Shown: positions 34,409 to 44,717 of the stretch, piece by piece | Position numbering within the stretch: the stretch's first letter is position 1 | Layout: each line of letters opens with the position of its first letter | Origin: Rhizobiaceae bacterium | Lineage (GTDB): Bacteria; Pseudomonadota; Alphaproteobacteria; Rhizobiales; Rhizobiaceae | Assembly: GCA_014238155.1 (NCBI GenBank) | Contig: JABABQ010000050.1 | Span: 1-64,000, forward strand | Direction of reading: 5' to 3' | Length of the DNA: 64,000 nt | Program-made: the position numbers and the translations under genes | The notes under the pieces: model-generated | What the model was told of the DNA's origin: nothing | The model's database searches: none | The model's input: the letters and a program-made list of their open reading frames with translations, nothing else

Positions 34409-36910
34409 ATGAACGATTGGGCTTCGAATCACCCTGAGGGGAGCATTGCTGCGCGCGCATTAAACGCCAGTCGCGCCGCTGTGCCTGATGTTGACGGTCA
34501 GGCTTATATGCTGGGCCTCAATCCGGAACAAAAAGAAGCTGTGTTGACGACAGAAGGCCCCCTGCTTGTTCTGGCCGGAGCCGGAACCGGTAAAACCCGC
34601 GTGTTGACCTCACGCATTGCCCATATCCTGCAGCAGCGTCTCGCCTGGCCCAGTCAGATACTGGCAGTGACTTTCACCAACAAAGCCGCCCGTGAAATGA
34701 AAAACCGCATTGGCGGCATGGTCGGCGAGACCGTCGAAGGCATGCCCTGGTTAGGAACCTTCCATTCAATTTGCGTCAAAATTCTACGCCGTCATGCTGA
34801 ACTGGTTGGGCTGAAATCGAGTTTCTCGATACTCGACACGGATGACCAGATCCGCCTGCTCAAACAATTGATCCAGGCTGAGGGCATTGATGACAAACGC
34901 TGGCCGGCGCGGCAACTGGCCGGACTGATTGACGGCTGGAAGAATAAGGCGCTTGGCCCAGCCGATATTTCCGAGGGTGATGCACGGGCCTTTGGCAATG
35001 GCCGTGGCCGCGAACTCTATGCGGCCTATCAGGACCGTTTGAAAACCCTCAACGCCTGTGATTTTGGCGACCTTCTGGTCGAATGCATCCGCCTGTTTCG
35101 TGAAAATACCGACGTGCTACGCGATTATCAGGGGCGTTTTAAATATATTCTCGTCGACGAATATCAGGACACCAATGTTGCTCAATATCTGTGGCTGCGT
35201 CTGTTGGCACAACCACGGCAGCCCGAAATGTCCAGCGGCGCGCAATTGGCAGCAGAAAAAGCATCAGGCCTGCCCACCACCGACGCATCAGATACCAATG
35301 AAGATACGGCTGGCCTGACCAATATCTGCTGTGTCGGCGATGACGATCAGTCAATTTACGGTTGGCGCGGCGCAGAAGTTGACAATATCTTGCGTTTCGA
35401 CCGCGATTTCAAAGGTGCCAAGGTCATCCGGCTGGAGCGTAACTATCGCTCCACGTCCCACATCCTGAAGGCAGCTTCGCATCTCATCACCCATAATGAA
35501 GGTCGGCTTGGCAAGACGCTGTTCACCGACATTGCGGACCCGGACGAAGCCAAGGTTCACGTCGCCGCCGGTTGGGATTCAGAGGAAGAAGCCCGGGCCA
35601 TTGGCGATGAGATCGAAAGCCTGCAGACCAAGGCGCACAGTCTCAACGAGATTGCAATCTTGATGCGCGCGTCGTTTCAGATGCGCGAGTTTGAAGACCG
35701 TTTTGTCTCGCTGGGTCTCAATTATCGGGTCATTGGCGGACCGCGGTTTTATGAGCGCATGGAAATTCGTGATGCCATGGCCTATTTCCGCGTCACCTGT
35801 CAGCCGGCTGACGATCTGGCCTTTGAACGCATCGTAAATACTCCCAAGCGCGGGCTCGGAGAAGCGACGGTTCGTATTATACGTGACCATGCCCGGGCGC
35901 GCCGTATTCCCATGTTGCAGGCCGTCCATGAGCTGGTTGAAACCGAAGAATTAAAACCCAAACAACGCACAACATTGAAAACACTGGCGTTGAATTTCGG
36001 TCGCTGGTCTGAACTCATTGAAAGCGCCAAACACACTGATCTGGCGGAAATGATTTTGGACGAATCCGGCTATACCGAATTCTGGCAAAATGACCGCAGC
36101 GCGGAGGCGCCCGGACGGCTTGATAACCTGAGGGAACTTGTCCGTTCCATGGAAGAGTTTGAAGGCATGCGTGGTTTTCTCGAGCATGTCTCTTTGGTGA
36201 TGGATACCGAAAACGACCCCAATCTGGACGCTGTCAATCTGATGACCCTGCACAGCGCCAAAGGGCTGGAATTTGACACGGTGTTTTTGCCCGGTTGGGA
36301 AGAAGGTCTTTTTCCCCACCAGCGCAGTCTCGATGAGGGAGGCCGGTCCGGCCTTGAGGAAGAACGAAGGTTGGCCTATGTCGGCATCACCCGGGCGCGG
36401 CGCAATTGCCACATCTGGTTCGTCTCCAACCGACGCATTCATGGCCAATGGCAGTCGAGCATCCCAAGCCGGTTTATTGATGAACTGCCCGCAGAAAATG
36501 TCGAAGTGATGGAGCCGTCAGGTTCCTATGGCGGCTATGGCGCGGCCGGATCTGGTGGCACTTATGGCAATAGTCGGTTTGATACCTCTGATCCATTCAG
36601 CAATTCAGGATACAGCTCCCCCGGATGGCGACGGGCACAGGCCAATGCCAACGAGGATACAGCCAAAAACTGGGGAACCCGATCCGGTTATAAGTCGACC
36701 TATTCAGGAGGGCCCCGAACAATTGAAGGCGAGCTGGTCGCCAAGTCGGTTATCGGAGCCGAGGACAGTAGTTTTGATATTGGCGAACGGGTCTTTCACA
36801 TGAAATTCGGCTACGGCTCAATCAGTTCCATCGATGGCAACAAGCTCACCATCGACTTTGAAAAGGCCGGTCAGAAACGGGTGTTGGATTCGTTCGTTGA
36901 GCGGCATTAG
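34409..36910 (+). CDS. uvrD: UvrD/PcrA-type DNA helicase
   Basis: 833 residues, superfamily 1A. Motif I VLAGAGTGKTRVLTSRIA (about 54-71), Ia TFTNKAAREMKNRI, II VDEYQDTN (about 250-257), III GDDDQSIYGWRGA, IV RLERNYRST, V TLHSAKGLEFDTVFLPGWEEGLFP and VI EERRLAYVGITRARR are all present. The C-terminus (about 690-765) is a glycine/serine-rich linker followed by a small Tudor-like domain (GERVFHMKFGYGSI), as in PcrA/UvrD. Functions in excision repair and replication-conflict removal. An insert around residues 272-305 (rich in Ser, Ala, Thr and Asp) is not typical. Confidence 0.93.
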   Translation: MNDWASNHPEGSIAARALNASRAAVPDVDGQAYMLGLNPEQKEAVLTTEGPLLVLAGAGTGKTRVLTSRIAHILQQRLAWPSQILAVTFTNKAAREMKNRIGGMVGETVEGMPWLGTFHSICVKILRRHAELVGLKSSFSILDTDDQIRLLKQLIQAEGIDDKRWPARQLAGLIDGWKNKALGPADISEGDARAFGNGRGRELYAAYQDRLKTLNACDFGDLLVECIRLFRENTDVLRDYQGRFKYILVDEYQDTNVAQYLWLRLLAQPRQPEMSSGAQLAAEKASGLPTTDASDTNEDTAGLTNICCVGDDDQSIYGWRGAEVDNILRFDRDFKGAKVIRLERNYRSTSHILKAASHLITHNEGRLGKTLFTDIADPDEAKVHVAAGWDSEEEARAIGDEIESLQTKAHSLNEIAILMRASFQMREFEDRFVSLGLNYRVIGGPRFYERMEIRDAMAYFRVTCQPADDLAFERIVNTPKRGLGEATVRIIRDHARARRIPMLQAVHELVETEELKPKQRTTLKTLALNFGRWSELIESAKHTDLAEMILDESGYTEFWQNDRSAEAPGRLDNLRELVRSMEEFEGMRGFLEHVSLVMDTENDPNLDAVNLMTLHSAKGLEFDTVFLPGWEEGLFPHQRSLDEGGRSGLEEERRLAYVGITRARRNCHIWFVSNRRIHGQWQSSIPSRFIDELPAENVEVMEPSGSYGGYGAAGSGGTYGNSRFDTSDPFSNSGYSSPGWRRAQANANEDTAKNWGTRSGYKSTYSGGPRTIEGELVAKSVIGAEDSSFDIGERVFHMKFGYGSISSIDGNKLTIDFEKAGQKRVLDSFVERH

Positions 36911-37015
36911 ACGCGGTCCGCAACGTTAATTATTTGACATGTTCGGGCTCTAACCAACAGGTGGTTTTCGCGATAGTGTGCATTGCATATTTGGTTGAAT
37001 GGAAAACTCAAAAGC

Positions 37016-37552
37016 ATGGCCAGTCAAAACCCAGGACCGTCAGGTTATTCAGCCGTGTCGATCGCTGTTCACTGGACAACGGCAATCCTGGTGACCGCCC
37101 TGTTCTTCACCCATGAAGGACAAAGAGGCAGCAGTTCTTACTGGTTTCATGTCAGTTTCGGCACCCTGGCCGGATTGTTTTTACTTTGGCGGGTCTGGCT
37201 TCGCCTTCGCCGCGGCCCTGCTGCAAAAACAGACCAGCACAAATTACTCAATCTGCTGTCTGATCTGGTGCGCTGGGCCATGCTGTTAACGATTGCCGGT
37301 CTGGTGATCACCGGTTACCTGCTGCCCTGGAGCCTTGGCAGACCAGTTGATCTGCTCGGATTGGTGGACATTCCAAGCCTGTTGCCGCGCAATCGTGGCC
37401 TGCATGAATTGGCAGAGTCGGTGCACGATTTCCTCGGCCATATTATAGTGCCGCTGGTCATTCTGCACATTGTTGGTGTGATCAAACATACCCTTGGCAA
37501 GGAAGAAAATGTCATGAAACGCATGTTGAAGGCAGATCGGGAGGGTATTTGA
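37016..37552 (+). CDS. Cytochrome b561-family membrane protein
   Basis: 178 residues with four hydrophobic helices. Histidines suited to bind two b-type haems lie in IAVHWTTA, YWFHVSFG, SVHDFLGH and VILHIVGVIKH. Such proteins shuttle electrons between the quinone pool and periplasmic partners; here the partner is not evident. ATG 37016 is chosen over 36983 because the family begins close to YSAVSIAVHW. Confidence 0.82.
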   Translation: MASQNPGPSGYSAVSIAVHWTTAILVTALFFTHEGQRGSSSYWFHVSFGTLAGLFLLWRVWLRLRRGPAAKTDQHKLLNLLSDLVRWAMLLTIAGLVITGYLLPWSLGRPVDLLGLVDIPSLLPRNRGLHELAESVHDFLGHIIVPLVILHIVGVIKHTLGKEENVMKRMLKADREGI

Positions 37553-37655
37553 CCCCCACGAAGAAGCGCTTCAACACGTTGATCTAAGTCAATGAATTTT
37601 GCTCCACAGCCAATAGGTTTTCGAAAGGGATTCTATCAGCCGCAGGGAGTAAAAA

Positions 37656-38627
37656 TTGGTCACCTCAGATTCAGGGCAGATTGCCGAGAAGGCAGGTGGC
37701 GAGACCTCAACGCAGCCACAATATTCCGCCGCCGACCTCATGATTGGCAGTCCTGATGTACCGCTCAGCGAAGCCGATCAGGCTCGCCAGTTTTTTGAAA
37801 ACGGCGAATATCCTTATCAGGACAAGATTTCGTCTTCTGACTATGAGGAACAAAAGAAGGCGCTGCAGGTTGAATTGCTGAAGGCTCAAGAATGGATCAA
37901 AGCAAGCGGCCAAAAGGTCATTTTGTTATTTGAAGGTCGCGATGCTGCCGGAAAGGGCGGCACTATCAAACGCTTTATGGAGCATCTCAATCCCCGTGGT
38001 GCACGTGTCGTCGCCCTCGACAAACCCACCGACCGGGAAAAGTCCCAGTGGTACTTTCAGCGTTACGTCAATCATCTGCCTGCAGCCGGAGAAATGGTGA
38101 TGTTCGACCGCTCCTGGTACAACCGCGCAGGTGTGGAACGGGTAATGAGCTTTTGCACCCCCAATGATTATCTTGAATTCATGCGCTCCGCCCCTGAAGT
38201 GGAGCGGATGCTGGTCCGCTCCGGCATTATCTTGTTCAAATACTGGTTTTCAGTAACACGCGAAGAGCAAAAACACCGCTTTAACTCGCGTGAACTGGAA
38301 CCATTGAAACAGTGGAAACTATCGCCCATTGACCGCCAGTCCCTCAACAAGTGGGAGGATTACACGGAGGCCAAGGAGGCCATGTTTTTCTACACCGACA
38401 CTGCTGATGCGCCTTGGACGATCATCAAGTCAAATGACAAGAAACGTGCCCGATTGAACTGCATGCGGCACTTTCTCAATACCCTTCCCTACACCGGCAA
38501 AGATCAATCTGTTGTCGACAGGCCCGATGCCCTGATCGTCGGCTCAAGCCATGATGTCATTGGCCGCAGTCCTCATATCCTCGGCAAAAGCCTTCATCCC
38601 CAGCATCAAAAGGCCCGCAAAAAGTAA
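37656..38627 (+). CDS. ppk2: Polyphosphate kinase 2 (PPK2)
   Basis: 323 residues, started by TTG 37656 with AGGGAG six bases upstream. Walker A LLFEGRDAAGKGGTIKRF (about 90-107), Walker B MVMFDRSWYNRAGVERVM (about 149-166) and the lid region VTREEQKHRFNSRELEP are all present. PPK2 uses polyphosphate to phosphorylate GDP/ADP (class I type). The DUF465 gene that follows is a separate, short gene. Confidence 0.93.
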   Translation: MVTSDSGQIAEKAGGETSTQPQYSAADLMIGSPDVPLSEADQARQFFENGEYPYQDKISSSDYEEQKKALQVELLKAQEWIKASGQKVILLFEGRDAAGKGGTIKRFMEHLNPRGARVVALDKPTDREKSQWYFQRYVNHLPAAGEMVMFDRSWYNRAGVERVMSFCTPNDYLEFMRSAPEVERMLVRSGIILFKYWFSVTREEQKHRFNSRELEPLKQWKLSPIDRQSLNKWEDYTEAKEAMFFYTDTADAPWTIIKSNDKKRARLNCMRHFLNTLPYTGKDQSVVDRPDALIVGSSHDVIGRSPHILGKSLHPQHQKARKK

Positions 38628-38666
38628 AGAAATTTCATTTTTAAAGATTCCAGACAGGAGAATATC

Positions 38667-38900
38667 ATGTCGCACGTTCCCCACGAACTTGCCGAAGAAT
38701 TTCCAGGCAAAACCGACCTGATGCACGATCTCAAGGTCAGCGACGCACATTTTGTCCGGTTGTCAGATGAGTATCATCAAATCAATCGCCAGATTCATCG
38801 GGTGGAAACCGGCGTCGAACCAACCTCACAACAGTTTGAAACTGAATTACGCAAAAAGCGCATGGTGCTGAAGGATCAAATCGCCTCCATTCTCGCCTAA
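38667..38900 (+). CDS. YdcH-like DUF465 protein
   Basis: 77 residues, mostly helical, with the DUF465 pattern FVRLSDEYHQINRQIHRVETG and LRKKRMVLKDQI. Function unknown. ACAGGAG lies upstream of the ATG. It follows PPK2 in the same direction. Confidence 0.85.
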   Translation: MSHVPHELAEEFPGKTDLMHDLKVSDAHFVRLSDEYHQINRQIHRVETGVEPTSQQFETELRKKRMVLKDQIASILA

Positions 38901-39043
38901 TTCTGACACTGCTTGTACGCCATCCCTCCCATTCGGGCATAGCTTTATCATGACCAAGCAGTGATCGCGGCAACAAGTGACTTCATCGACACAAAGGCCT
39001 GTTGTAGGCTGGTCCAAATACAGCGACTTTTTGGAGATGCACA

Positions 39044-39604
39044 TTGGCACTTCTTGATACCCCCATCTGTGATTTTGGTGCCCCGGCCCCGTCTTTTAAC
39101 CTGGCCACGCCGGCAGGTGTCTTCCATTCGCTTGAACAGTCGGTCGGCCCAGGCGGACTGCTGGTCGTGTTCATCTGCAATCACTGTCCCTACGTGGTCG
39201 CTATTGGCGAGCGTTTGGCGCAAGACGCCAAGACACTGCAGGAGGAGGGATTTGGCGTGGTGGCAATCATGTCAAATGACTATGCGGATTATGCTGCGGA
39301 CAGTCCGGAAAACATGGTGAAATTTGCCGAAAAATACGGCTTTTCATTTCCCTACCTGGTGGATGAGACCCAGCAGGTCGGGCGGGCTTATGGTGCCGTG
39401 TGTACGCCGGATTTCTTTGGTTATAATCACAATCTGGAATTGCAGTATCGTGGACGCATCGATGACTGCGGACCCGGCGCGACGCAGGACCAATTAGCTA
39501 ATCGATCAACCGATCTGCTGATTGCGATGCGTCAGATCGCCAAAACCGGCGAAGGGCCGCGCGATCAGATTGCCTCTGCCGGTTGTTCAATCAAATGGCG
39601 TTGA
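39044..39604 (+). CDS. Thioredoxin-like (redoxin) protein
   Basis: 186 residues from TTG 39044. The active-site pair is FICNHCPYVVAI (CxxC, about 45-56), followed by the thioredoxin-fold strand VVAIMSNDYADYAADSPENM. This resembles the AhpC/TSA-like thioredoxin group with a CNHCPYV motif. Likely a cytoplasmic disulfide reductase or peroxidase; no signal peptide is seen. It ends at 39604, directly against the helicase stop at 39605. Confidence 0.82.
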   Translation: MALLDTPICDFGAPAPSFNLATPAGVFHSLEQSVGPGGLLVVFICNHCPYVVAIGERLAQDAKTLQEEGFGVVAIMSNDYADYAADSPENMVKFAEKYGFSFPYLVDETQQVGRAYGAVCTPDFFGYNHNLELQYRGRIDDCGPGATQDQLANRSTDLLIAMRQIAKTGEGPRDQIASAGCSIKWR

Positions 39605-41104
39605 TTATTTCGACCTGAAATTCCCACCGCGGTTACGCTTGCCGCCGCCGCCGCCGCCACCGCCGGGTCTGGCGGAATTTGGTCGACCTGTATTGGAACG
39701 TCCAGGTTTGCTGCCCTTTGGTTTTCTTGGGCCCGGTTTAGCTGAATTCGGTTTGGCCGCAGAGGGGTTGCCGGGCTGAGATTTCGCCGATAGCGGCTTT
39801 GCAGATCGACTTCTGGAGCGAGGCTTGCGCTTTTTCTTCGGCGCGCCATCGGCATCCACATGGCTTGCCGATCCACCCCTGCCCCGGTTTCGGGCAACAG
39901 GTGGTGCATATTCATTTTCACTACCGTCGCTGCCGGCAACGGGAATTTCAGTTTCCATCAAACGTTCAATCTGGCGCAATAATTTACGTTCTTCCGGTGA
40001 ACACAGTGCGACAGCTGAACCTCCGCGTCCCGCCCGCGCCGTCCGTCCAATACGATGGACGTAGTTTTCGGGAACTTCTGGCAGATTGAAATTATAAACG
40101 TGAGTAACCGCTGGAATATCAATTCCACGGGCTGCAACATCGGTAGCTACAAGAATTCGAACCTCGCCCGTTTTGAACGCTTTCAACGCTCTGTCACGTT
40201 GTCCCTGGCTCTTGTTGCCGTGAATGGATGCTGCGGCAAACCCCTGGGCCACCAACACTTTCATCAGTTTTTCCGCCCCGTGCTTGGTCCGTGCAAACAC
40301 CAGCGACAGATCGTCCTCCCGTTCCGCCAGCATGGTTTTCAGCAAATCAGCCTTGCCTTTGGCTTGAACAAAATAGACACTCTGGCGCACCTTGTCAGCG
40401 GCCTTGCCAGGAGGGGCGACTTCAACTCTCTTTGGTGCGTTCAGATAGGCTTTTGACAATTCTTCGACGGTCGATGGCATGGTTGCTGAAAACAACAACG
40501 TCTGGCGTGGTGTTCCGAGCAGTTTGGCAATTTTGCGCAGGTCGTGAATAAAGCCCAGATCGAGCATTTGGTCGGCTTCATCGAGCACCAGATATTGCAC
40601 TTCTTGCAGTTTCACAGCACCACGATTCACCAGATCCAGCAGGCGTCCCGGCGTCGCGACAAGAATGTCTGTGCCGCGCAGCAAATGTTTGATCTGCGGA
40701 TTGATTGACTGACCACCAACAACCGAGCTGACCCATACAGGTGTCTTTTTGACATAATTGCGCAGATTATCAGCGATCTGGTTGACCAGTTCACGGGTTG
40801 GTGCGAGCACCAGACAGCGGGCCGTTTTCTTGGCTGGAGGCTGATGGTCGGTCAACAGCAAATCGACAAGCGGCAGACCAAAAGCTGCAGTCTTGCCTGT
40901 ACCGGTCTGGGCGAGACCCATTACATCATGGCCATCCAACACGTAAGGTATGGCCTGCAGCTGGATGGGTGTTGGCTTAACAAGACCCAGCACCGCCAGT
41001 GGGCGTACGACCTGGGCTGACAGGCCCAGTGCAGAAAATGGATTGTCACTGGCGATCGAAGTGTCGTGCTGTCGCGTCACAGCGTTGTTGGTTGGTTCGG
41101 CCAC
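39605..41104 (-). CDS. DEAD-box RNA helicase (RhlE type)
   Basis: 499 residues. Motifs: Q-motif GLVKPTPIQLQAIP, I AQTGTGKTAAFGLP (about 59-72), II VLDEADQMLDLGF (about 171-183), III FSATMP, V ATDVAARGIDIP and VI HRIGRTARAGRGG. Residues 395-499 form a basic low-complexity tail (SAKP/NSAKP repeats and a run of eight glycines) that should bind RNA. Roles are in RNA remodelling, especially in the cold. Confidence 0.92.
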   Translation of the reverse strand: MAEPTNNAVTRQHDTSIASDNPFSALGLSAQVVRPLAVLGLVKPTPIQLQAIPYVLDGHDVMGLAQTGTGKTAAFGLPLVDLLLTDHQPPAKKTARCLVLAPTRELVNQIADNLRNYVKKTPVWVSSVVGGQSINPQIKHLLRGTDILVATPGRLLDLVNRGAVKLQEVQYLVLDEADQMLDLGFIHDLRKIAKLLGTPRQTLLFSATMPSTVEELSKAYLNAPKRVEVAPPGKAADKVRQSVYFVQAKGKADLLKTMLAEREDDLSLVFARTKHGAEKLMKVLVAQGFAAASIHGNKSQGQRDRALKAFKTGEVRILVATDVAARGIDIPAVTHVYNFNLPEVPENYVHRIGRTARAGRGGSAVALCSPEERKLLRQIERLMETEIPVAGSDGSENEYAPPVARNRGRGGSASHVDADGAPKKKRKPRSRSRSAKPLSAKSQPGNPSAAKPNSAKPGPRKPKGSKPGRSNTGRPNSARPGGGGGGGGKRNRGGNFRSK

Positions 41105-41210
41105 AATTGCCCCTTGGGCGTTGTTTGCTGCTTTCGCGGCATTGGAAAAGCCGGTCTATCGGTTCCGCACAACGGAATGTCAAGCGGAACCGGTATTATA
41201 GATTTGCAGT

Positions 41211-43448
41211 CTACAGGACGCCGCGGGCTTTTAGACGCATAGCGGCTTCCATATTCATGGCTTTGCCCAACGCCGTGTCGCGGCCATAGACATCACCATA
41301 GAACATGACCTTGCCTTCATCGTCTGGCCAGGCGGTAAAATAGGCCACATAGACCGGTATTTCTTTGCTCAGTTGCTGCTTATTGTTGGAACCACCTGCC
41401 AGCCGGGAGGCGATGTGGCCTTCATTCGACCCCAGCACCGCAGCCGCCATGGCACGTGGTTGGGCCAACCGCACACAGCCGTGACTGAATGCACGACGGT
41501 CACGACGAAACAGGCTCTTGGCCGGTGTGTCATGCATGTAGATCGAATGCTTGTTGGGGAACATGATTTTCAGTTCACCCAACGCATTTCGGGAACCGGG
41601 AGGTTGGCGGACATTATAGGGAAAGTTTCTACCGACACTCCACCAGTCGACACTGCCCGACGAAATGTGGGTGCCCCGCTGGGTGGTTATCTCATATCCC
41701 TTATCGTCCAGATAATACGGATTATCCATCAGTTTGGGCAGCATCTCGTTGACCAGGATTGACCGTGGTACGCCCCAATAGGGATTATATTCCACATATT
41801 CGATTTTATCGTGAAAAAACGATGTCTGATTTGCAGGCTTGCCCACCACAGCCCGCATCGACAGTTGGGTTTTGCCGTTGTTTACATAACTGGCACGATA
41901 GGCCGGCTGGTTGATGAAAACATGGGTATTTCCCAGCTGATCGGGGTGCCAGCGCAAGCGTTCCATCGCATAAAGCACTTTATTCAAACGCACTTTTGGA
42001 TCCGACGTCTGCATTTTGGAAATGGTATTTCTTCCAATAATGCCGTCAGCTTTCAGGCCATTGGACGCTTGAAAGTCCTCGATCATCGCCACAACTTCGT
42101 CGGTATAAGTCCCCTCATCGTGGTGCACCGCAAATACATCAAAATGATCGTCCAGCAGGCTCGACGGTGCTTTGCGTCGAATGCTCTCTACGATGTTTTC
42201 AAGCTGGTCGCTGGTCTGGCCCGGGCGAACAAAAGTTTTTGGCGCAATGTTGATTGAATCATAGCCAACGGTGGTCTCGCGCAATTCGGCAAGTTCACGC
42301 TGCAACTCCACAAACACCTTGTCCTTGGGATGTTGATCCAGCATGACCTGAGCCATGTCTGGCGCGCCTGCAATCTGTTTCAGCAGAGCCGCGTAATCAG
42401 CTTTGATATTTGCAAAATCATGGTAGCCACTGATCCGGTTGGGATCGACATAGCCATTTTTAGCGTCCGCCATATAGCGCAGTGTCGCAGCCGTCAGAGC
42501 GAATTCAAACTCCATTGACGCCTTGAGCAGATCTTCCTCAGTAGCATCGTCGCCCACCGTCATCAGTGGCAGGGCATAATCATCGATACGCAGACCATAG
42601 GATTGAGCGTCAGCAAGAACGTGAAGTGCGCTGTTGGCCTTTTGATTAATTTCCCCGTCTTCATCAATCCACAGGAATGAAGGGCTGGCCTGATAATGGG
42701 CAACAAGCGCTTTGCCCAGCGGTTTGCGGGCCCGCAGTTTAACATCGGCCAAATGGCTGTATCCGGCTGACAAGCGAACTTTTGTTGGCGCAATATCCGA
42801 GTTCACAATTTCTGTGGGCTGGGAAACCAAAGTCGGTGCAATTTTGTCCACAGATTCATCTTCAACAACCCTACTAGCTGCTATCTCGGTGGATTCAATT
42901 CCCGTGGATCCAATTCCCGGGGTTTTAACAAGCGGCGTTTCAATTTTTGGGGCTTCAACTGCTGCGATTTCAACCGCTGATGTTTCAATTGCGCTGTCGT
43001 CAACTGGCACAAGGGTATCATCGCCAACACTCGTTTCAGCAACAACGGGCAATTCAATTGCACCTTCCACCAGCTCTGTGGAAGCAGTTGCGCCGACCAA
43101 TGTCTCAGACTGATCAACCAAAGTGGTGCTTGCGGTCAGCAGTTTTTCTTCCTGCGCGGCAAAACTCCTGGCCAGGCCATCCAATTTTACGGCAACCAGA
43201 CTTGTAGGAATATAGGTCTTGAAACTCGGACCCTTGATTCGGGTTCCACCCGTCAACCGCTGTCTTTCCATTAACAGAACGCGACGTTCTCTTAGTCGTA
43301 TATGTTCGCGCTTTTTACGGCGCCGCTCAGCGGCACGCGGAAACAGTGCTTCAAACAGCGATCGGGCCTCAGCCGGATTATTGTTGATCACGATTGGTTC
43401 GGACGACAAGAATGTCGTTGCAAGGATAATGGCAAGAATTCGGCGCAT
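41211..43448 (-). CDS. L,D-transpeptidase, YcbB/LdtD-like
   Basis: 745 residues from ATG 43448, where a signal peptide (MRRILAIILATTFLSS) begins; the frame extends to 43478. The catalytic YkuD domain has the SHGCVRLAQP signature with the nucleophile Cys near the C-terminus (about 650-660), preceded by a peptidoglycan-binding segment (EDFQASNGLKADGIIGRNT). The enzyme makes 3-3 cross-links in peptidoglycan. Between about 130 and 215 there is a run of degenerate five-residue repeats (ExxAVE/IET-like) not typical for the family. Confidence 0.88.
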   Translation of the reverse strand: MRRILAIILATTFLSSEPIVINNNPAEARSLFEALFPRAAERRRKKREHIRLRERRVLLMERQRLTGGTRIKGPSFKTYIPTSLVAVKLDGLARSFAAQEEKLLTASTTLVDQSETLVGATASTELVEGAIELPVVAETSVGDDTLVPVDDSAIETSAVEIAAVEAPKIETPLVKTPGIGSTGIESTEIAASRVVEDESVDKIAPTLVSQPTEIVNSDIAPTKVRLSAGYSHLADVKLRARKPLGKALVAHYQASPSFLWIDEDGEINQKANSALHVLADAQSYGLRIDDYALPLMTVGDDATEEDLLKASMEFEFALTAATLRYMADAKNGYVDPNRISGYHDFANIKADYAALLKQIAGAPDMAQVMLDQHPKDKVFVELQRELAELRETTVGYDSINIAPKTFVRPGQTSDQLENIVESIRRKAPSSLLDDHFDVFAVHHDEGTYTDEVVAMIEDFQASNGLKADGIIGRNTISKMQTSDPKVRLNKVLYAMERLRWHPDQLGNTHVFINQPAYRASYVNNGKTQLSMRAVVGKPANQTSFFHDKIEYVEYNPYWGVPRSILVNEMLPKLMDNPYYLDDKGYEITTQRGTHISSGSVDWWSVGRNFPYNVRQPPGSRNALGELKIMFPNKHSIYMHDTPAKSLFRRDRRAFSHGCVRLAQPRAMAAAVLGSNEGHIASRLAGGSNNKQQLSKEIPVYVAYFTAWPDDEGKVMFYGDVYGRDTALGKAMNMEAAMRLKARGVL

Positions 43449-43748
43449 ATCGAAAAACCCAGTTGCAAAAGAATGCAAAGCTGATTGATTTCAAACTTTG
43501 CAGTGTCCCACAGCCTGTGTTTAGCAACAAATGCTTTCCATGCAATTACGGCAAGGCGATGTTAAGATCACTTTCTTGCTATTTAGACAGGCAATTTGTG
43601 TCACCTGTTGCATAGATACATCGTTTTTTGACCTAACGTAAGGTATAGAAAGCAAATTAAATTATTATATTGCACCAAAATACATCTGTTCCAGCGTCAG
43701 AATCATATCTGTTTTGATGAGATTCGCCCCTGCTCACGCTTAAAATGC
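43449..43748. other. 300-base gap, no gene seen
   Basis: AT-rich spacer between the transpeptidase and NDUFA9-like genes. No convincing ORF or hairpin with a T-run was found. Confidence 0.6.
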
Positions 43749-44717
43749 TTAAAGCCCGCGATTGGCTTCAAACTGACCGTGTTTCCGAAACCGCACCAGA
43801 TATTGCGGCAGCACGGTTGCCAGACTGGCTGGCACGATGCCCATCTGCTCAAAAGTATGGCCGTCGCTGAGGCTTTCCATTGAGACCACGTTGTCAGATT
43901 TCAGCAATTCCACCTGATCCGGTGTAATTGGCGCACCTGGCAGGTATTGAGCAAATTGGCCAATGAAGCTGGCAATTGCAAACGGCATATGAACCAACAG
44001 CCGATTTCTGCCGACAACGTCCAGCATCCGCTCAAGGCATTGTTTAAACGACAAAATTTCAGGACCGCCCAATTCCCACGTTGAACCCGGTTCAAGGTCC
44101 CCTTCAACAGCCTTAATGGTCGCCCGGGCAATATCCCCGACATAGACAGGTTGAAATCTGGTTTCACCACCACCAATCAGCGGCAGCGCGGGAAACAATT
44201 GGGCCATTGCGGCAAAACGATTGAAAAAGTCATCTTCGGGTCCGAATATGATCGACGGACGCAGGATAACGGCCTGCGGGTCAGCTGCTTTGACAAGGGC
44301 TTCACCCTGCGCCTTGGTGCGGGCATAGGCTGATTTGGAATTCGCATCGGCACCGATTGCTGAAATCTGCACCAATTTGGCACCTGCCGTGGCCGCCGCC
44401 TCCGCCACCCACCCAGCGCCCCGGGCTTGCAGTCCATCGAAAGTCTGTTTGCCCGTTTCAGCCAGAATGCCGACCAGATTGACAACGATATCGGCGCCTT
44501 CCACAGCGCGATCAACCGACCATTTATACCGCAAATTAGCCTGTATGCAGTGAATTTGCCCAACATTTCCAAGAGGTTGCAAATGCCCTGCCAGATCAGG
44601 GCGGCGGCAGGCAACGCGGATACGATAGCCTTTGGCGGCAAGTGCTCTAACGACATAGCGTCCCAAAAACCCCGATCCACCGAACACGGTGACGAGTTTG
44701 AGATTGGCGTTTGGCAT
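43749..44717 (-). CDS. NDUFA9-like NAD(P)-binding complex I-associated protein
   Basis: 322 residues from ATG 44717 (GGAG upstream; the frame extends to 44885). The Rossmann glycine motif VTVFGGSGFLGRYVV (about 8-22) and YARTKAQGEALV (SDR-like YxxxK, about 128-139) mark an atypical SDR. The rest (ILRPSIIFGPEDDFFNRFA, FQPVYVGDIARA) fits the complex I NDUFA9 group of alphaproteobacteria. Probable role in complex I assembly or stability. Confidence 0.87.
   Translation of the reverse strand: MPNANLKLVTVFGGSGFLGRYVVRALAAKGYRIRVACRRPDLAGHLQPLGNVGQIHCIQANLRYKWSVDRAVEGADIVVNLVGILAETGKQTFDGLQARGAGWVAEAAATAGAKLVQISAIGADANSKSAYARTKAQGEALVKAADPQAVILRPSIIFGPEDDFFNRFAAMAQLFPALPLIGGGETRFQPVYVGDIARATIKAVEGDLEPGSTWELGGPEILSFKQCLERMLDVVGRNRLLVHMPFAIASFIGQFAQYLPGAPITPDQVELLKSDNVVSMESLSDGHTFEQMGIVPASLATVLPQYLVRFRKHGQFEANRGL

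Noticed and set aside
36911-37015. Terminator after the helicase gene
   Set aside because: No stem followed by a T-run was found between the helicase and the cytochrome b gene.
42790-43070. CRISPR-like array
   Set aside because: The periodic 15-base units lie inside a coding frame and are degenerate; there are no constant repeats with variable spacers. No CRISPR array was found anywhere in the window.
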